A DNA stretch of 17,137 bases, taken from assembly GCA_020696955.1 (NCBI GenBank), contig JAJFBK010000004.1, positions 1 to 17,137 of the forward strand, given 5' to 3'. Positions 4,309-12,134 of the stretch are shown here, one piece after another (the stretch's first letter is position 1; every line of letters starts with the position of its first letter). A model generated the notes under the pieces. It saw only the letters and a program-made list of their open reading frames with translations, searched no databases and was not told the origin of the DNA. The translations under genes and the position numbers were made by a program. Source of the stretch: Patescibacteria group bacterium (lineage in GTDB: Bacteria > Patescibacteria > UBA1384 > CAILIB01).

Positions 4309-5886
4309 ATGCCCCGACTCTTCTCTTTCGGATCTCAGTCCGTAAAACACGCCTCTACCCTTTTGGCCATTACTGCTTTGCTCAGTAATGGCCTTGGGCT
4401 TATTCGGAACGCTCTTTTTTATCGTGTTTTGCCACCTGACCAGCTTGACGTTTATTTCGCCAGCTTCCGAATTGCGGATTTCCTACTCAACATTCTTATC
4501 ATCGGAGCCATTTCGAGCGCCGTTATTCCTATCGTCAGTGAGCTACTAGCTAAAGAAAAAGAAGAGAAGGCCTGGAAGCTCACAAGCCAGCTGCTTAGCC
4601 TGGCAACCCTTACCATCTTCGTAATTATCGTGGTACTGGTAATAGCCATGCCTTACCTGATGCACATCATTGTCCCAGGATTTGACGCCGCCCAGATGGA
4701 GGCCACCACCAGACTCAGTCGCCTCCTGCTTATTCAGACCCTCTTCTTTTCCTGGTCAATCATCATCGGAGCCTTACTCAACAGCTATAGTCGATTCACC
4801 ACTTATGCCTTTGCCCCTCTGGTATACAACAGCTCGTTGATCATTGGAGGCATAGCTGCTGGCCATTTTGGCGTAAATGCCCTAGTCTATTCCGTCATTA
4901 TCGGATCGTTCTTTCACTTTCTCATCCAGTATTACGAAGTACGAAAAGTTGGATTTGATTTTCATTTCCTTCCAAAGTTTAGCCCTGAGATAAAACGGAT
5001 TCTCAGTCTTATGGCTCCGCGGAGCCTTAGCCAAGGCATGGCTCAGATAGTACTTCTGGTTTATACCAACCTGGCCTCTACCATGCAGCGCGGGTCACTT
5101 TCAATCTTCAGCGGAATGAACGACCTGCAAACTACGCCGGTAGTGATAGTGGCAAATTCTTTGGCAACCGCTTTCTTCCCCTCTCTCGTGGCACACATGA
5201 CAAAGGAGAAATGGGATGACATGAACAGCCTTATTACCAAGGTTATCAAGATGAGTCTCTTCATCATGCTGCCCATCGTGGCCCTCTCACTTATTCTTCG
5301 AGCCCAGATTGTCCGCCTGTACTTGGCGACCGGAGGTGTGGGATGGGATCTTACGACCATAGCCATAACCACCTTTGCCTGGTTTATAGTGGGCATAGTA
5401 CCGGCCGCCCTTGTCGTAATACTAACCCGGGTGTTCTATGCCAGTCATGACACCAGGACTCCGATGATAATAAATATCGCCACCAGCCTTGCCGGAATTG
5501 GGTTCAGCATGATAATGATCCGAAATTATAACGCCAACGTATCAGTGCTTGCCATGAGTGAGACCCTGATTTCTACGAGCCAGTGCTTGTTCTACCTGGT
5601 AATTCTTCATTATCGCAGTCACCTGAACATCCATTTCAAAGAGATTGCCTCAAGCGGCCTGACTTACGGTTTAGGAGCCGGATTTTTAGCGGCTTGTAGC
5701 TGGACCGCCCTTTATCTTATAGATAACCTTTACGGAACCTTGCCTTGGATTGGCACTGACCGCATCCTCGGGCTCCTCATTCAAGCGGCAGTTGCAGGTG
5801 CGGTTGGTATTTTAGCCTATTTTGGGTATAGTACCATCAGGAGTAAGGAGGAAATCCAATGGCTAAAAAAGAGAACTTTTTCTTAA
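4309..5886 (+). CDS. murJ: Lipid II flippase MurJ
   Basis: This 525-residue polytopic membrane protein of the MOP superfamily (MviN/MurJ) flips lipid II across the cytoplasmic membrane for peptidoglycan synthesis. The pattern of about 14 hydrophobic segments fits, as does the length. Charged residues at places known to matter in MurJ are present: R33 in 'N-G-L-G-L-I-R-N', D47 and R54 in 'L-D-V-Y-F-A-S-F-R-I-A-D', and R238 in 'M-A-P-R-S-L-S-Q-G'. It starts three bases after ftsH with no separate ribosome binding site, so translation is probably coupled. Its last 28 bases overlap the next gene. Its presence implies a peptidoglycan wall. Confidence 0.93.
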   Translation: MPRLFSFGSQSVKHASTLLAITALLSNGLGLIRNALFYRVLPPDQLDVYFASFRIADFLLNILIIGAISSAVIPIVSELLAKEKEEKAWKLTSQLLSLATLTIFVIIVVLVIAMPYLMHIIVPGFDAAQMEATTRLSRLLLIQTLFFSWSIIIGALLNSYSRFTTYAFAPLVYNSSLIIGGIAAGHFGVNALVYSVIIGSFFHFLIQYYEVRKVGFDFHFLPKFSPEIKRILSLMAPRSLSQGMAQIVLLVYTNLASTMQRGSLSIFSGMNDLQTTPVVIVANSLATAFFPSLVAHMTKEKWDDMNSLITKVIKMSLFIMLPIVALSLILRAQIVRLYLATGGVGWDLTTIAITTFAWFIVGIVPAALVVILTRVFYASHDTRTPMIINIATSLAGIGFSMIMIRNYNANVSVLAMSETLISTSQCLFYLVILHYRSHLNIHFKEIASSGLTYGLGAGFLAACSWTALYLIDNLYGTLPWIGTDRILGLLIQAAVAGAVGILAYFGYSTIRSKEEIQWLKKRTFS

Positions 5887-6230
5887 ACCCGGTAGATCGT
5901 ACCCCCTATGCGGGTTGCGCTTGGGTGGCAGTCATAGTCATCGGCCTTTTTGTTATCCTTTCCAGCCTGCTTTGGAAAACCGCTGGCGCCGTAAAGCACA
6001 GCTCGCTCTTCCACTTTGACTCTCCTGCCAAAACCAAGGGAAATGACCTCCTCAAACAGGTTCAGGATGCTACGAATGGCGTTAAGCCAGATACGGAAAA
6101 GGCAACCGAGGAAGCCAAGGAGAAAGTACAGCAATCCATCAGGGAAGAAGCTGACCGACAGATTCAAAATCAAATAGACAAAGCCACCGAAGAGGGCGCT
6201 TCGGGCCTGAAACAGTATTTTTCACAATGA
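5859..6230 (+). CDS. Small single-pass membrane protein with coiled coil
   Basis: I do not recognise a family. The 123-residue protein has a short polar N terminus, one membrane segment at about residues 20-39, and a long, charged, Glu/Lys/Gln-rich C-terminal half (about 75-115) that should be helical and probably coiled-coil. A strong AGTAAGGAGG ribosome binding site lies inside the end of murJ, with the ATG seven bases later, which makes this a real gene despite the overlap. Its stop overlaps the lepA start (ATGA at 6227-6230), so lepA translation is likely coupled to it. Position between murJ and lepA suggests an envelope role, but that is guesswork. Confidence 0.8.
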   Translation: MAKKENFFLNPVDRTPYAGCAWVAVIVIGLFVILSSLLWKTAGAVKHSSLFHFDSPAKTKGNDLLKQVQDATNGVKPDTEKATEEAKEKVQQSIREEADRQIQNQIDKATEEGASGLKQYFSQ

Positions 6231-8017
6231 CCAACCTTCCGATACGAAACTTTTGCATAATTGCCCACATCGATCACGGCAAGTCGACTCTCTCCGACCG
6301 AATGATCGAACTCACCAATACGGTAGCCAACCGTGACATGAAAGACCAGCTGCTTGACCAGATGGATCTTGAGCGTGAACGTGGCATCACCATTAAACTG
6401 CAACCAGTACGCATGCAGTATGTCGTTAATGGCCAAGAGTATATCCTCAACCTCATCGACACTCCCGGTCACGTTGACTTCTCTTACGAAGTCTCTCGGT
6501 CCTTGGCCGCAGTCGAAGGCGCCATCATTCTGGTGGATGCCTCCCAAGGAGTACAGGCTCAGACCCTCTCAACGCTCTACCAGGCAATTGAACAGGACCT
6601 TGCCATCATTCCAGTCATCAACAAGATTGACCTGCCTCATGCAGAGCCTGAACGTCGTGCCCAAGAATTGATGAAACTCCTGGGATGCAAGTACGAAGAC
6701 ATTGTCTTTGCTTCTGGAAAAACCGGAGTTGGCGTGGAGGAAATCCTCAAACAAGTCGTGGACAAGGTTCCGGCACCGATTCTGAAACCGGATGACGCCA
6801 TGCGAGCCCTGGTGTTTGACTGTATTTTCGATCCTTATCGAGGAGTAGTCGCCTATGTAAGAATCATGGAAGGCACTCTGCCAGGACTTTCTCGCATCAC
6901 CCTTATTCAAGGCAACAATGAAACAGATGCCCTAGAGGTTGGCCATTTCCTTCCTGCCCGCCATAAAGCTGAGGGTCTCTATACTGGTGAAATCGGCTAC
7001 ATCGTTACTGGGCTTAAGGAAGTCAGCGATATCGGTATCGGTGATACTATCACCCTTCGTGCCGCTACCATGCCCGAACCCCTCCCCGGCTATCGTGTAG
7101 TAACCCCCATGGTATTCGCATCTTTGTACGCAATTGAGAGCGACCAGTACCCGGTACTTCGAGACTCGATCGCCAAGCTAAAGCTTAACGACGCCTCCCT
7201 TGATTATGCCCCGGAACATTCCCCTGCCCTTGGCTTTGGTTTTCGGTGCGGATTCTTAGGAATGCTTCACATGGAAATCGTCATCGAGCGCCTAAGTCGT
7301 GAGTACGATATGGAAGTAATTGCCACCATCCCTTCTGTGGCCTATCAGCTGACGACTACGACTGGCAAGGATATGGCCATCCAGAACCCAAGCGAACTTC
7401 CCGATCCTACCCAGATCGCCGAGACCCGCGAGCCATGGATCAAGCTAGAGGTGGTGACTCCAAAAGAATATATGGGCGCCATCATGGACCTCACCCAGCA
7501 ACGTCGTGGAGTTTACAAAGACACCCAATTCCTTGATGAAGAACGGGTAGTTCTCCACTACGAAGTGCCTCTCTCTGAAATTGTAGTTAATTATTACGAC
7601 CATCTTAAGAGTATTAGCTCAGGCTATGCCTCGATGAGTTACGAAGTGATCGGATTCCGAGCCGCTGACTTGGTAAAGCTAGACATTTTGGTTGCTGGAA
7701 ACGAGGTTGAAGCCCTTTCAAGCGTCGTACCTCGCAGCAACTCCATTCCTATGGGAAAGATGCTGGTAGAGCGTCTCAAGGAACTCATCCCCCGCCATAA
7801 CTTTGAAGTAGCCATCCAAGCCACCATCGGCGGAAAGATTATCGCCCGAGAAACCATCTCGGCTCTTCGAAAAGACGTGACCGCCAAACTCTACGGAGGT
7901 GACGTAACCCGAAAGAATAAACTCTTGGAAAAACAGAAGAAAGGAAAGAAAAAAATGAAGCGTTTTGGAAACGTGGACATTCCAAGCTCAGTATTTATTG
8001 ACCTCCTGAAACAGTAG
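6227..8017 (+). CDS. lepA: Elongation factor 4 (LepA)
   Basis: This 596-residue translational GTPase has the normal length and domain order. The G domain shows AHIDHGKST (13-21), DTPGH (78-82) and NKID (132-135); EF-G-like domains II, III and V follow. The LepA-specific C-terminal domain ends in a Lys-rich stretch and 'K-R-F-G-N-V-D-I-P'. LepA binds ribosomes and affects elongation or initiation under stress such as altered ionic conditions; it is usually dispensable. There is no clear Shine-Dalgarno sequence; the start lies in the four-base overlap with the preceding gene, which points to coupled translation. It is the last gene of the ftsH operon; its final codons overlap the promoter of the next gene. 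Confidence 0.97.
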   Translation: MTNLPIRNFCIIAHIDHGKSTLSDRMIELTNTVANRDMKDQLLDQMDLERERGITIKLQPVRMQYVVNGQEYILNLIDTPGHVDFSYEVSRSLAAVEGAIILVDASQGVQAQTLSTLYQAIEQDLAIIPVINKIDLPHAEPERRAQELMKLLGCKYEDIVFASGKTGVGVEEILKQVVDKVPAPILKPDDAMRALVFDCIFDPYRGVVAYVRIMEGTLPGLSRITLIQGNNETDALEVGHFLPARHKAEGLYTGEIGYIVTGLKEVSDIGIGDTITLRAATMPEPLPGYRVVTPMVFASLYAIESDQYPVLRDSIAKLKLNDASLDYAPEHSPALGFGFRCGFLGMLHMEIVIERLSREYDMEVIATIPSVAYQLTTTTGKDMAIQNPSELPDPTQIAETREPWIKLEVVTPKEYMGAIMDLTQQRRGVYKDTQFLDEERVVLHYEVPLSEIVVNYYDHLKSISSGYASMSYEVIGFRAADLVKLDILVAGNEVEALSSVVPRSNSIPMGKMLVERLKELIPRHNFEVAIQATIGGKIIARETISALRKDVTAKLYGGDVTRKNKLLEKQKKGKKKMKRFGNVDIPSSVFIDLLKQ

Positions 8018-8026
8018 TGCTATAGT
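7998..8026 (+). promoter_or_regulatory. Promoter of the 8079 gene, inside the lepA end
   Basis: TTGACC (7998-8003), a 17-nt spacer and TGC-TATAGT (8018-8026) form the best sigma70-type promoter in the window. The -35 lies within lepA coding sequence. The expected start, near 8033, coincides with the first base of the hairpin at 8034. Confidence 0.65.
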
Positions 8027-8033
8027 CTGGAAG

Positions 8034-8063
8034 CTGTCAGCAATCTGGCAGACTTTCTTTTTT
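8034..8063 (+). terminator. Terminator after lepA / 5' hairpin of next transcript
   Basis: CTGTCAG (8034-8040) pairs with CTGGCAG (8045-8051) with one G:U around a CAAT loop, followed by a T-rich run to about 8064. For the ftsH-lepA transcript this is a modest intrinsic terminator. For the transcript starting near 8033 it would be a hairpin at the very 5' end. Confidence 0.5.
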
Positions 8064-8078
8064 TGGAGTGTGTGACCC

Positions 8079-8561
8079 ATGGAGCTAAACCCTGAAACAA
8101 ACGAGCCGGAACTGATCCTTGGAACCAACGATCCGCACATTTATTGTGCCCTTTATTATGGGCTTCCTGTGTGGGATATGGATTTCATATCTCCAGAACG
8201 CACGAATAGCAAGTTTTCCGCAAAAGAAATCGACATGGTGATCCTTTCGGCAGAACGGTCCAACACCATGAGACTCTGCGAAGAGCTCCTCGACCACGAC
8301 ACCCCGTTCATCGTAGTGGGGATAAGTGACGAAAGCCCCAATAAAAGTCTCTTGTCGGAAACTGAACATTTTTGTAGGGCAAGACACATTCCCTACCTAT
8401 CCGTCTCCTTAGAGGAAGACTCAGAAAGTTTGATGATGGCTCTTAGTGCCCTCGGTATTATGGTCGATCGCTGTGCAAGCAACGATGTCGCCATGTCGGA
8501 CAGGGGCATTTTTACTCCAGGTGGAGATCCTTACCCTGTCCTTGAATTACAGGCCGCCTAA
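8079..8561 (+). CDS. Hypothetical protein, possible degenerate receiver-like fold
   Basis: I do not recognise the family. The 160-residue soluble protein alternates hydrophobic strands and amphipathic helices. The stretch 'I-D-M-V-I-L-S-A-E-R-S-N-T-M-R-L-C-E-E-L-L' followed by 'T-P-F-I-V-V-G-I-S' recalls strand 3 to strand 4 of a CheY-like receiver, with Ser where the phospho-acceptor Asp would be, but other receiver residues are not clear, so this is only a possibility. GGAG at 8065-8068 precedes the ATG by 10 nt. It has its own promoter within lepA and a shared terminator downstream. It converges on a histidine kinase gene, which makes a signalling link tempting but unproven. Confidence 0.65.
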   Translation: MELNPETNEPELILGTNDPHIYCALYYGLPVWDMDFISPERTNSKFSAKEIDMVILSAERSNTMRLCEELLDHDTPFIVVGISDESPNKSLLSETEHFCRARHIPYLSVSLEEDSESLMMALSALGIMVDRCASNDVAMSDRGIFTPGGDPYPVLELQAA

Positions 8562-8579
8562 GGCCGCCCCAACAACACA

Positions 8580-8606
8580 AAAGCCGCTCGACTTCCGAGC
8601 GGCTTT
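8580..8606 (+). terminator. Bidirectional intrinsic terminator
   Basis: AAAGCCGCTCG (8580-8590) pairs perfectly with 8596-8606 around an ACTTC loop (11 bp), followed on the plus strand by T3-C-T7. On the minus strand it is followed by TTTTGTG. It sits between the convergent ends of the 8079 gene and the histidine kinase gene and can serve both. Confidence 0.85.
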
Positions 8607-8611
8607 CTTTT

Positions 8612-9355
8612 TTATTTGGGAATGGGGAGTTTTATCGTAAAAGTTGAACCCTTATGCAGGACGCTCTCGACTGTCACCTTACCTCCAAACTCTTCAATGA
8701 TGTGTTTGACGAGAACCAGTCCAAGCCCGGTGCCCTCATGGGCTACCTGTCTCGCTTCTTCAGACCGGAAAAACTCGCTGAACAGTTTCTGCTGATCTGC
8801 CTCGGTCATACCGATACCATGGTCATGAATCGATATAGTTGCCCACCCCTCTTTCACTGAGGTCGTAACGGTTACCGTTGTACCCGAGACCGAATACTTG
8901 ATGGCATTATCCACTAGGTTAATGATTGCCTGCCTTAGGTAGGCCTTGTCTGCAAACACCGTTGGAAGCACTTCCATTGGACCCTTCACCAGGTGCACTT
9001 TTTTCTTATGAGCCACCACTTCGTAATCAGTAAGAATCGCAGCGATCAGCTCATTGCAGTCAACCGCCTCATAGTCTTGGGATTTCCCTCGACGATTAAC
9101 CAAGCGAAACACATGGAGCATATCCCCAATTAGCTGGCTCATGGCTCCTGCCTGACCAACTGCCTTCAGGATCATGTCCCTATCCTTCCCACTCAAATGA
9201 GGAGACTCAAGGGTGGACTGCAGGCACCAGAGAATAATGGCTAACGGTGATTTCAACTGATGGGAAGCTGCCATAAAGAACTCTGTTTTCTGAGCGTCTT
9301 TTTTCTCAAGACTCTCAAGCTCATGACGATGGTTGTCTTTACGATGAAGGCCCAT
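8612..9355 (-). CDS. Soluble sensor histidine kinase
   Basis: This 247-residue protein has a HisKA dimerisation/phospho-acceptor domain with ASHQLKSPL (H32) and a HATPase domain with N box N-L-V-D-N (146-150), G1 DHGIG (178-182), an F-box region 'F-F-R-S', and G2 GTGLGL (208-213). All residues needed for ATP binding and autophosphorylation are present. There is no membrane segment and almost no input domain: only about 22 mostly charged residues precede the H box. Sensing must therefore come through a partner or very short N-terminal helix. No response regulator with a clear receiver lies nearby. It begins six bases after the aquaporin-like gene and is the last gene of that operon, so it is probably co-expressed with the channel. 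Confidence 0.92.
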   Translation of the reverse strand: MGLHRKDNHRHELESLEKKDAQKTEFFMAASHQLKSPLAIILWCLQSTLESPHLSGKDRDMILKAVGQAGAMSQLIGDMLHVFRLVNRRGKSQDYEAVDCNELIAAILTDYEVVAHKKKVHLVKGPMEVLPTVFADKAYLRQAIINLVDNAIKYSVSGTTVTVTTSVKEGWATISIHDHGIGMTEADQQKLFSEFFRSEEARQVAHEGTGLGLVLVKHIIEEFGGKVTVESVLHKGSTFTIKLPIPK

Positions 9356-9361
9356 ACGATT

Positions 9362-10012
9362 CTATTTTACGTCAGATGGTTTGGCATACAACCAAGATAT
9401 GAACAAGGCTCCAAGCAATGCCCCAATAAACGGAGCTGCCAAATATGAGAAGTGCATGGCTCCAAGCGAAAGGGCGATGGCTGGGTTAAGCACTCCGCCA
9501 CTGGTAATGAGACTGATACTGATTCCTATGGTCAAAGCCAAGCCAATTACCACTCCTGATAATGAAGCGCTGATTTTTCCCAGTACCACTGAAGCAATTG
9601 CCAAGAGAAGCAGGAAGGTGCCAAGCACCTCACCTAAGAAGGCTGGGCCATCGAGCGAAAAGGAAGGATTTCCCCGGCTGCCAATCAAGACGTAGGCTAC
9701 CCAAAAGCCAAGGTAGGCTCCTACGAATTGGCACAGCAGATAAAAAGCGGCGTCACGTTTCTTTATTTTGCCAATCGACATGAGGGCAACCGTAACCGCC
9801 GGGTTAAAGTGGGCTCCGCTTGCCGGACCAAATACGTACACCAAAACAGTTATCAATAACCCTATCGCTAGTGGAACATAAAGGGCCTGATATGACGAAG
9901 CATACAGATCAGATCCTACGCCGATAACCCCGACGACCAGGGCAAGCAAGGCGGTTCCCACAAGCTCAGCGGCATATTTGCGAGGCGAAAAGGAACGAAG
10001 AAGGTCGTTCAT
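9362..10012 (-). CDS. Aquaporin-like channel (MIP family) with altered filter
   Basis: This 216-residue protein has six membrane segments in two homologous halves and both half-helix signatures: GAHFNPAVT (N70-A72) and GGVLNPAIA (N176-A178). MIP channels conduct water or small neutral solutes. The residue after the second NPA, nearly always the arginine of the aromatic/arginine filter, is I179 here. By alignment from memory with E. coli AqpZ (F43, H174, T183, R189), the filter becomes I50, I164, G173, I179. It should be wider and non-polar, so substrate specificity is not predictable. The start overlaps the upstream gene by four bases; the histidine kinase gene follows after six bases. Confidence 0.88.
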   Translation of the reverse strand: MNDLLRSFSPRKYAAELVGTALLALVVGVIGVGSDLYASSYQALYVPLAIGLLITVLVYVFGPASGAHFNPAVTVALMSIGKIKKRDAAFYLLCQFVGAYLGFWVAYVLIGSRGNPSFSLDGPAFLGEVLGTFLLLLAIASVVLGKISASLSGVVIGLALTIGISISLITSGGVLNPAIALSLGAMHFSYLAAPFIGALLGALFISWLYAKPSDVK

Positions 10013-11694
10013 AAAAGATTCTTTCGTGAATAAGTTGAACCTGCAAGAGCAATTCCAATCAAGATAAGCCCGAAGGCGAGAAAGAACATTCCCCTCATTT
10101 CAGGTGAATGAATAGCCAAAGCAGAAAAAAGAAAATGTCCCAGGGAGGTGAGTATGGTAGCAATGCTCACGGCCTGAATAAGCGGAAGACCCTGCCTTAA
10201 TCCCCACCAAACTCCAATGATCCCAAGCGATGCCCAAGCGAGCACCTGGATTGGCATCTGGATTCCTACCAGTATCAAGCCAGCCATCACGGCATATGAT
10301 GCCAGATAGAGGGCGGCGATGATCGTTGATCGGAAGTGACCCTCAGGACCAGCAACCTTCAAGTCCTTGTACTTCATGGCCAGAAGTGGCAAAGCTCCGG
10401 CAAAAAGCAGGCCGATCCAGATACGTTCCTGCAGTACAAATGGCCCGGAAAGATATGTCTCGTAAGGAAAAACATAAAGCACATAGTAGGCAAAGGTGCT
10501 CATCAAAAGCACCAGTCCGCTCATTCGCAAGGTGTAGCTTTTCAAAGTGAAGCCACTGGCCGAAAGAAGAGATCCCAGGATAAGCCAGACCAAAACGGTT
10601 TCACTGCGAGAAGTAACGACCAGGGCCAGAATTGAGACCAAAAGGGCGGCGGCCAAACCGTAATATTTCGCATATGAGAAACGTCCGTGGGTCCACCAAC
10701 TCACAACTGCCAAGGCTGAGAAGATAAGGACGTAAAGCAATCCAATGATCATGAACCCTGGAAGACCGATCTGGGCGGTAAAAAAGCCTGGGAGCATGGC
10801 AATGCCAAAAACCACCAAGGCTAAGCTGGCCTGAGCCATGTTTCTGTTGTCAGCCAACCTCCGATGATAGGCAAAAGGAGCGCTCAGTGCCAATCCAATT
10901 AACAGGGTGCTAACCAGTATGGCTTGGCTAAGTTCAGAATAGGTCCCATAGTCTGAAGTATAGGTGGCAATTACTAAAAAGCTGCCGATTGCCGAGAGGG
11001 GCAAGACGTCCCACTTCCCCGAGTACCTGGTCCAGACTGACAATAAGACAGTAAGGAGCGTAAGAAATGCCAAGCTGGAAAAGGAAGCCGGATAGGCAAC
11101 AAGCAAGAAATAGACCCCCGCTAAGCTAAGCAAGGACAAGGTTTTTTTCGAATGCACCAAGGAGTAGGAAAATCCTATTACCGGGATAAGCAGAAGCGCC
11201 ATAAGTTGCTGATCAGGCTGAGAAAACAAGAGCGAAACAATCCAAGCATAGGCAATTGCCAAAGAGCCGGCCCCTAATATAAGACAGAGATCGCGAACCG
11301 TATCGGAAAGACCATTATTCTTTTTGGCTTTTGGTCCGGAATGAACTTGGTGAGAAAGAACCTTCTTGCCACTTCTTCCCTCTTGGAGAATCACTCTTGC
11401 GGAATCGCTGATCCCAATAAATCGGCTTCTGCTCAGAACGAGCCATAAACCGATCAAAAGCCCCCCAAATGTGAGGAGCGAAGTAGACTCCCCATTCCAC
11501 CAGGACCGCAGGGCGGTTAAGGAAAAGAACGTGACAATAGCCCAACCAAAATACCCGAGAAACCGCTCATTCTCAGCACTCCCTTTTTGAAATAGCTTGC
11601 TACCTCCGAACGAACCAGTCTTGATCCTTCGTTCCATGCGACTTACTCGCAGGTCTAACTGATCAAAGCGTCGGTCTTGTGATGATTGTGGCAT
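10009..11694 (-). CDS. Large polytopic membrane protein (DUF2339-like)
   Basis: This 561-residue protein has a short N-terminal segment 'Q-L-D-L-R-V-S-R-M-E-R-R-I' that looks like a coiled coil, a linker, and then roughly 16-18 closely spaced hydrophobic segments with very short loops. An N-terminal coiled coil followed by a block of many membrane helices is how DUF2339 proteins look, and that is my best guess; function is unknown. AGAGGG stands about five bases before the ATG. It is the first gene of an operon with the aquaporin-like channel and histidine kinase. A weak TATACT -10 lies at 11731-11726. Confidence 0.75.
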   Translation of the reverse strand: MPQSSQDRRFDQLDLRVSRMERRIKTGSFGGSKLFQKGSAENERFLGYFGWAIVTFFSLTALRSWWNGESTSLLTFGGLLIGLWLVLSRSRFIGISDSARVILQEGRSGKKVLSHQVHSGPKAKKNNGLSDTVRDLCLILGAGSLAIAYAWIVSLLFSQPDQQLMALLLIPVIGFSYSLVHSKKTLSLLSLAGVYFLLVAYPASFSSLAFLTLLTVLLSVWTRYSGKWDVLPLSAIGSFLVIATYTSDYGTYSELSQAILVSTLLIGLALSAPFAYHRRLADNRNMAQASLALVVFGIAMLPGFFTAQIGLPGFMIIGLLYVLIFSALAVVSWWTHGRFSYAKYYGLAAALLVSILALVVTSRSETVLVWLILGSLLSASGFTLKSYTLRMSGLVLLMSTFAYYVLYVFPYETYLSGPFVLQERIWIGLLFAGALPLLAMKYKDLKVAGPEGHFRSTIIAALYLASYAVMAGLILVGIQMPIQVLAWASLGIIGVWWGLRQGLPLIQAVSIATILTSLGHFLFSALAIHSPEMRGMFFLAFGLILIGIALAGSTYSRKNLL

Positions 11695-11725
11695 GTGCCC
11701 TCTTACAGCCTATGTGAATAGATTA

Positions 11726-11731
11726 AGTATA
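11726..11731 (-). promoter_or_regulatory. Possible -10 of the 11694-8612 operon
   Basis: On the minus strand TATACT is read at 11731-11726, about 32 nt before the ATG, in an otherwise A/T-rich stretch. No good -35 is seen, so this is a weak call. Confidence 0.3.
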
Positions 11732-11839
11732 TAAGGTTCAGCTAAAAAACAAAATACGCCTCTCCTGGAAACTCGGCAGGCAGTAAATGGATATTCTACG
11801 GTAGGAATCGTTTGTTCCTTTGCCCTGTAAGCGATCGAC

Positions 11840-11919
11840 AAAATAGAAAAAGAGATTTGAAAACAGTAGTCCCTTGCCCGATGTCGGTAGGGTTGTTTTC
11901 AAATCTCTTTTTCTATTTT
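11840..11919 (-). terminator. Post-tRNA hairpin with conserved 28-nt loop, copy 2
   Basis: Positions 11840-11865 pair perfectly with 11894-11919 (26 bp). The 28-nt loop (11866-11893), read on the minus strand, is identical to the loop at 260-287, and so are the flanking CA and TG (32 nt in all). The stem sequence differs from copy 1. The stem begins immediately after the CCA of tRNA-Lys and has an A/U base, so it should terminate the tRNA transcript. Confidence 0.75.
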
Positions 11920-11994
11920 TGGTGGGTCCGGTGGGAGTCGAACCCACAACCAATGGCTTAAAAGGCCACTGCTCTACCATTGAGCTACAGACCC
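11920..11994 (-). tRNA. tRNA-Lys (TTT)
   Basis: A 75-nt cloverleaf with encoded CCA: acceptor GGGTCTG/CGGACCC with one U:G pair, D stem GCTC/GAGC, anticodon arm GTGGC-CTTTTAA-GCCAT with anticodon TTT, T arm GTGGG-TTCGACT-CCCAC, discriminator A. It lies 140 nt downstream of the heat-shock operon in the same direction, with a TATAGT at 12097-12092 between them. Confidence 0.95.
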
Positions 11995-12091
11995 ATGAGT
12001 GAGGAACGCGAACAAGCAAGCTGGTTCATGTTTTGAGCGATTGGGTCAGAACAAGGTCACAGACCCCCTGGCTCAAATTCAGTTCTTCCGT

Positions 12092-12120
12092 ACTATAGCT
12101 TAAATCAGGAAAAATGGAAA
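12092..12120 (-). promoter_or_regulatory. Possible promoter of tRNA-Lys
   Basis: On the minus strand TTTCCA (12120-12115) is followed after 17 nt by TATAGT (12097-12092). The start would be near 12085, giving a 5' leader of about 90 nt before the tRNA. The leader contains GGGTCTGT (about 12065-12058), a repeat of the tRNA's first eight bases. Confidence 0.4.
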
Positions 12121-12134
12121 GGGCTCAGCTTCGA

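Noticed and set aside
12058..12065. GGGTCTGT in the tRNA-Lys leader as remnant of a second tRNA
   Set aside because: Only the first eight bases match; no D, anticodon or T arm can be drawn.
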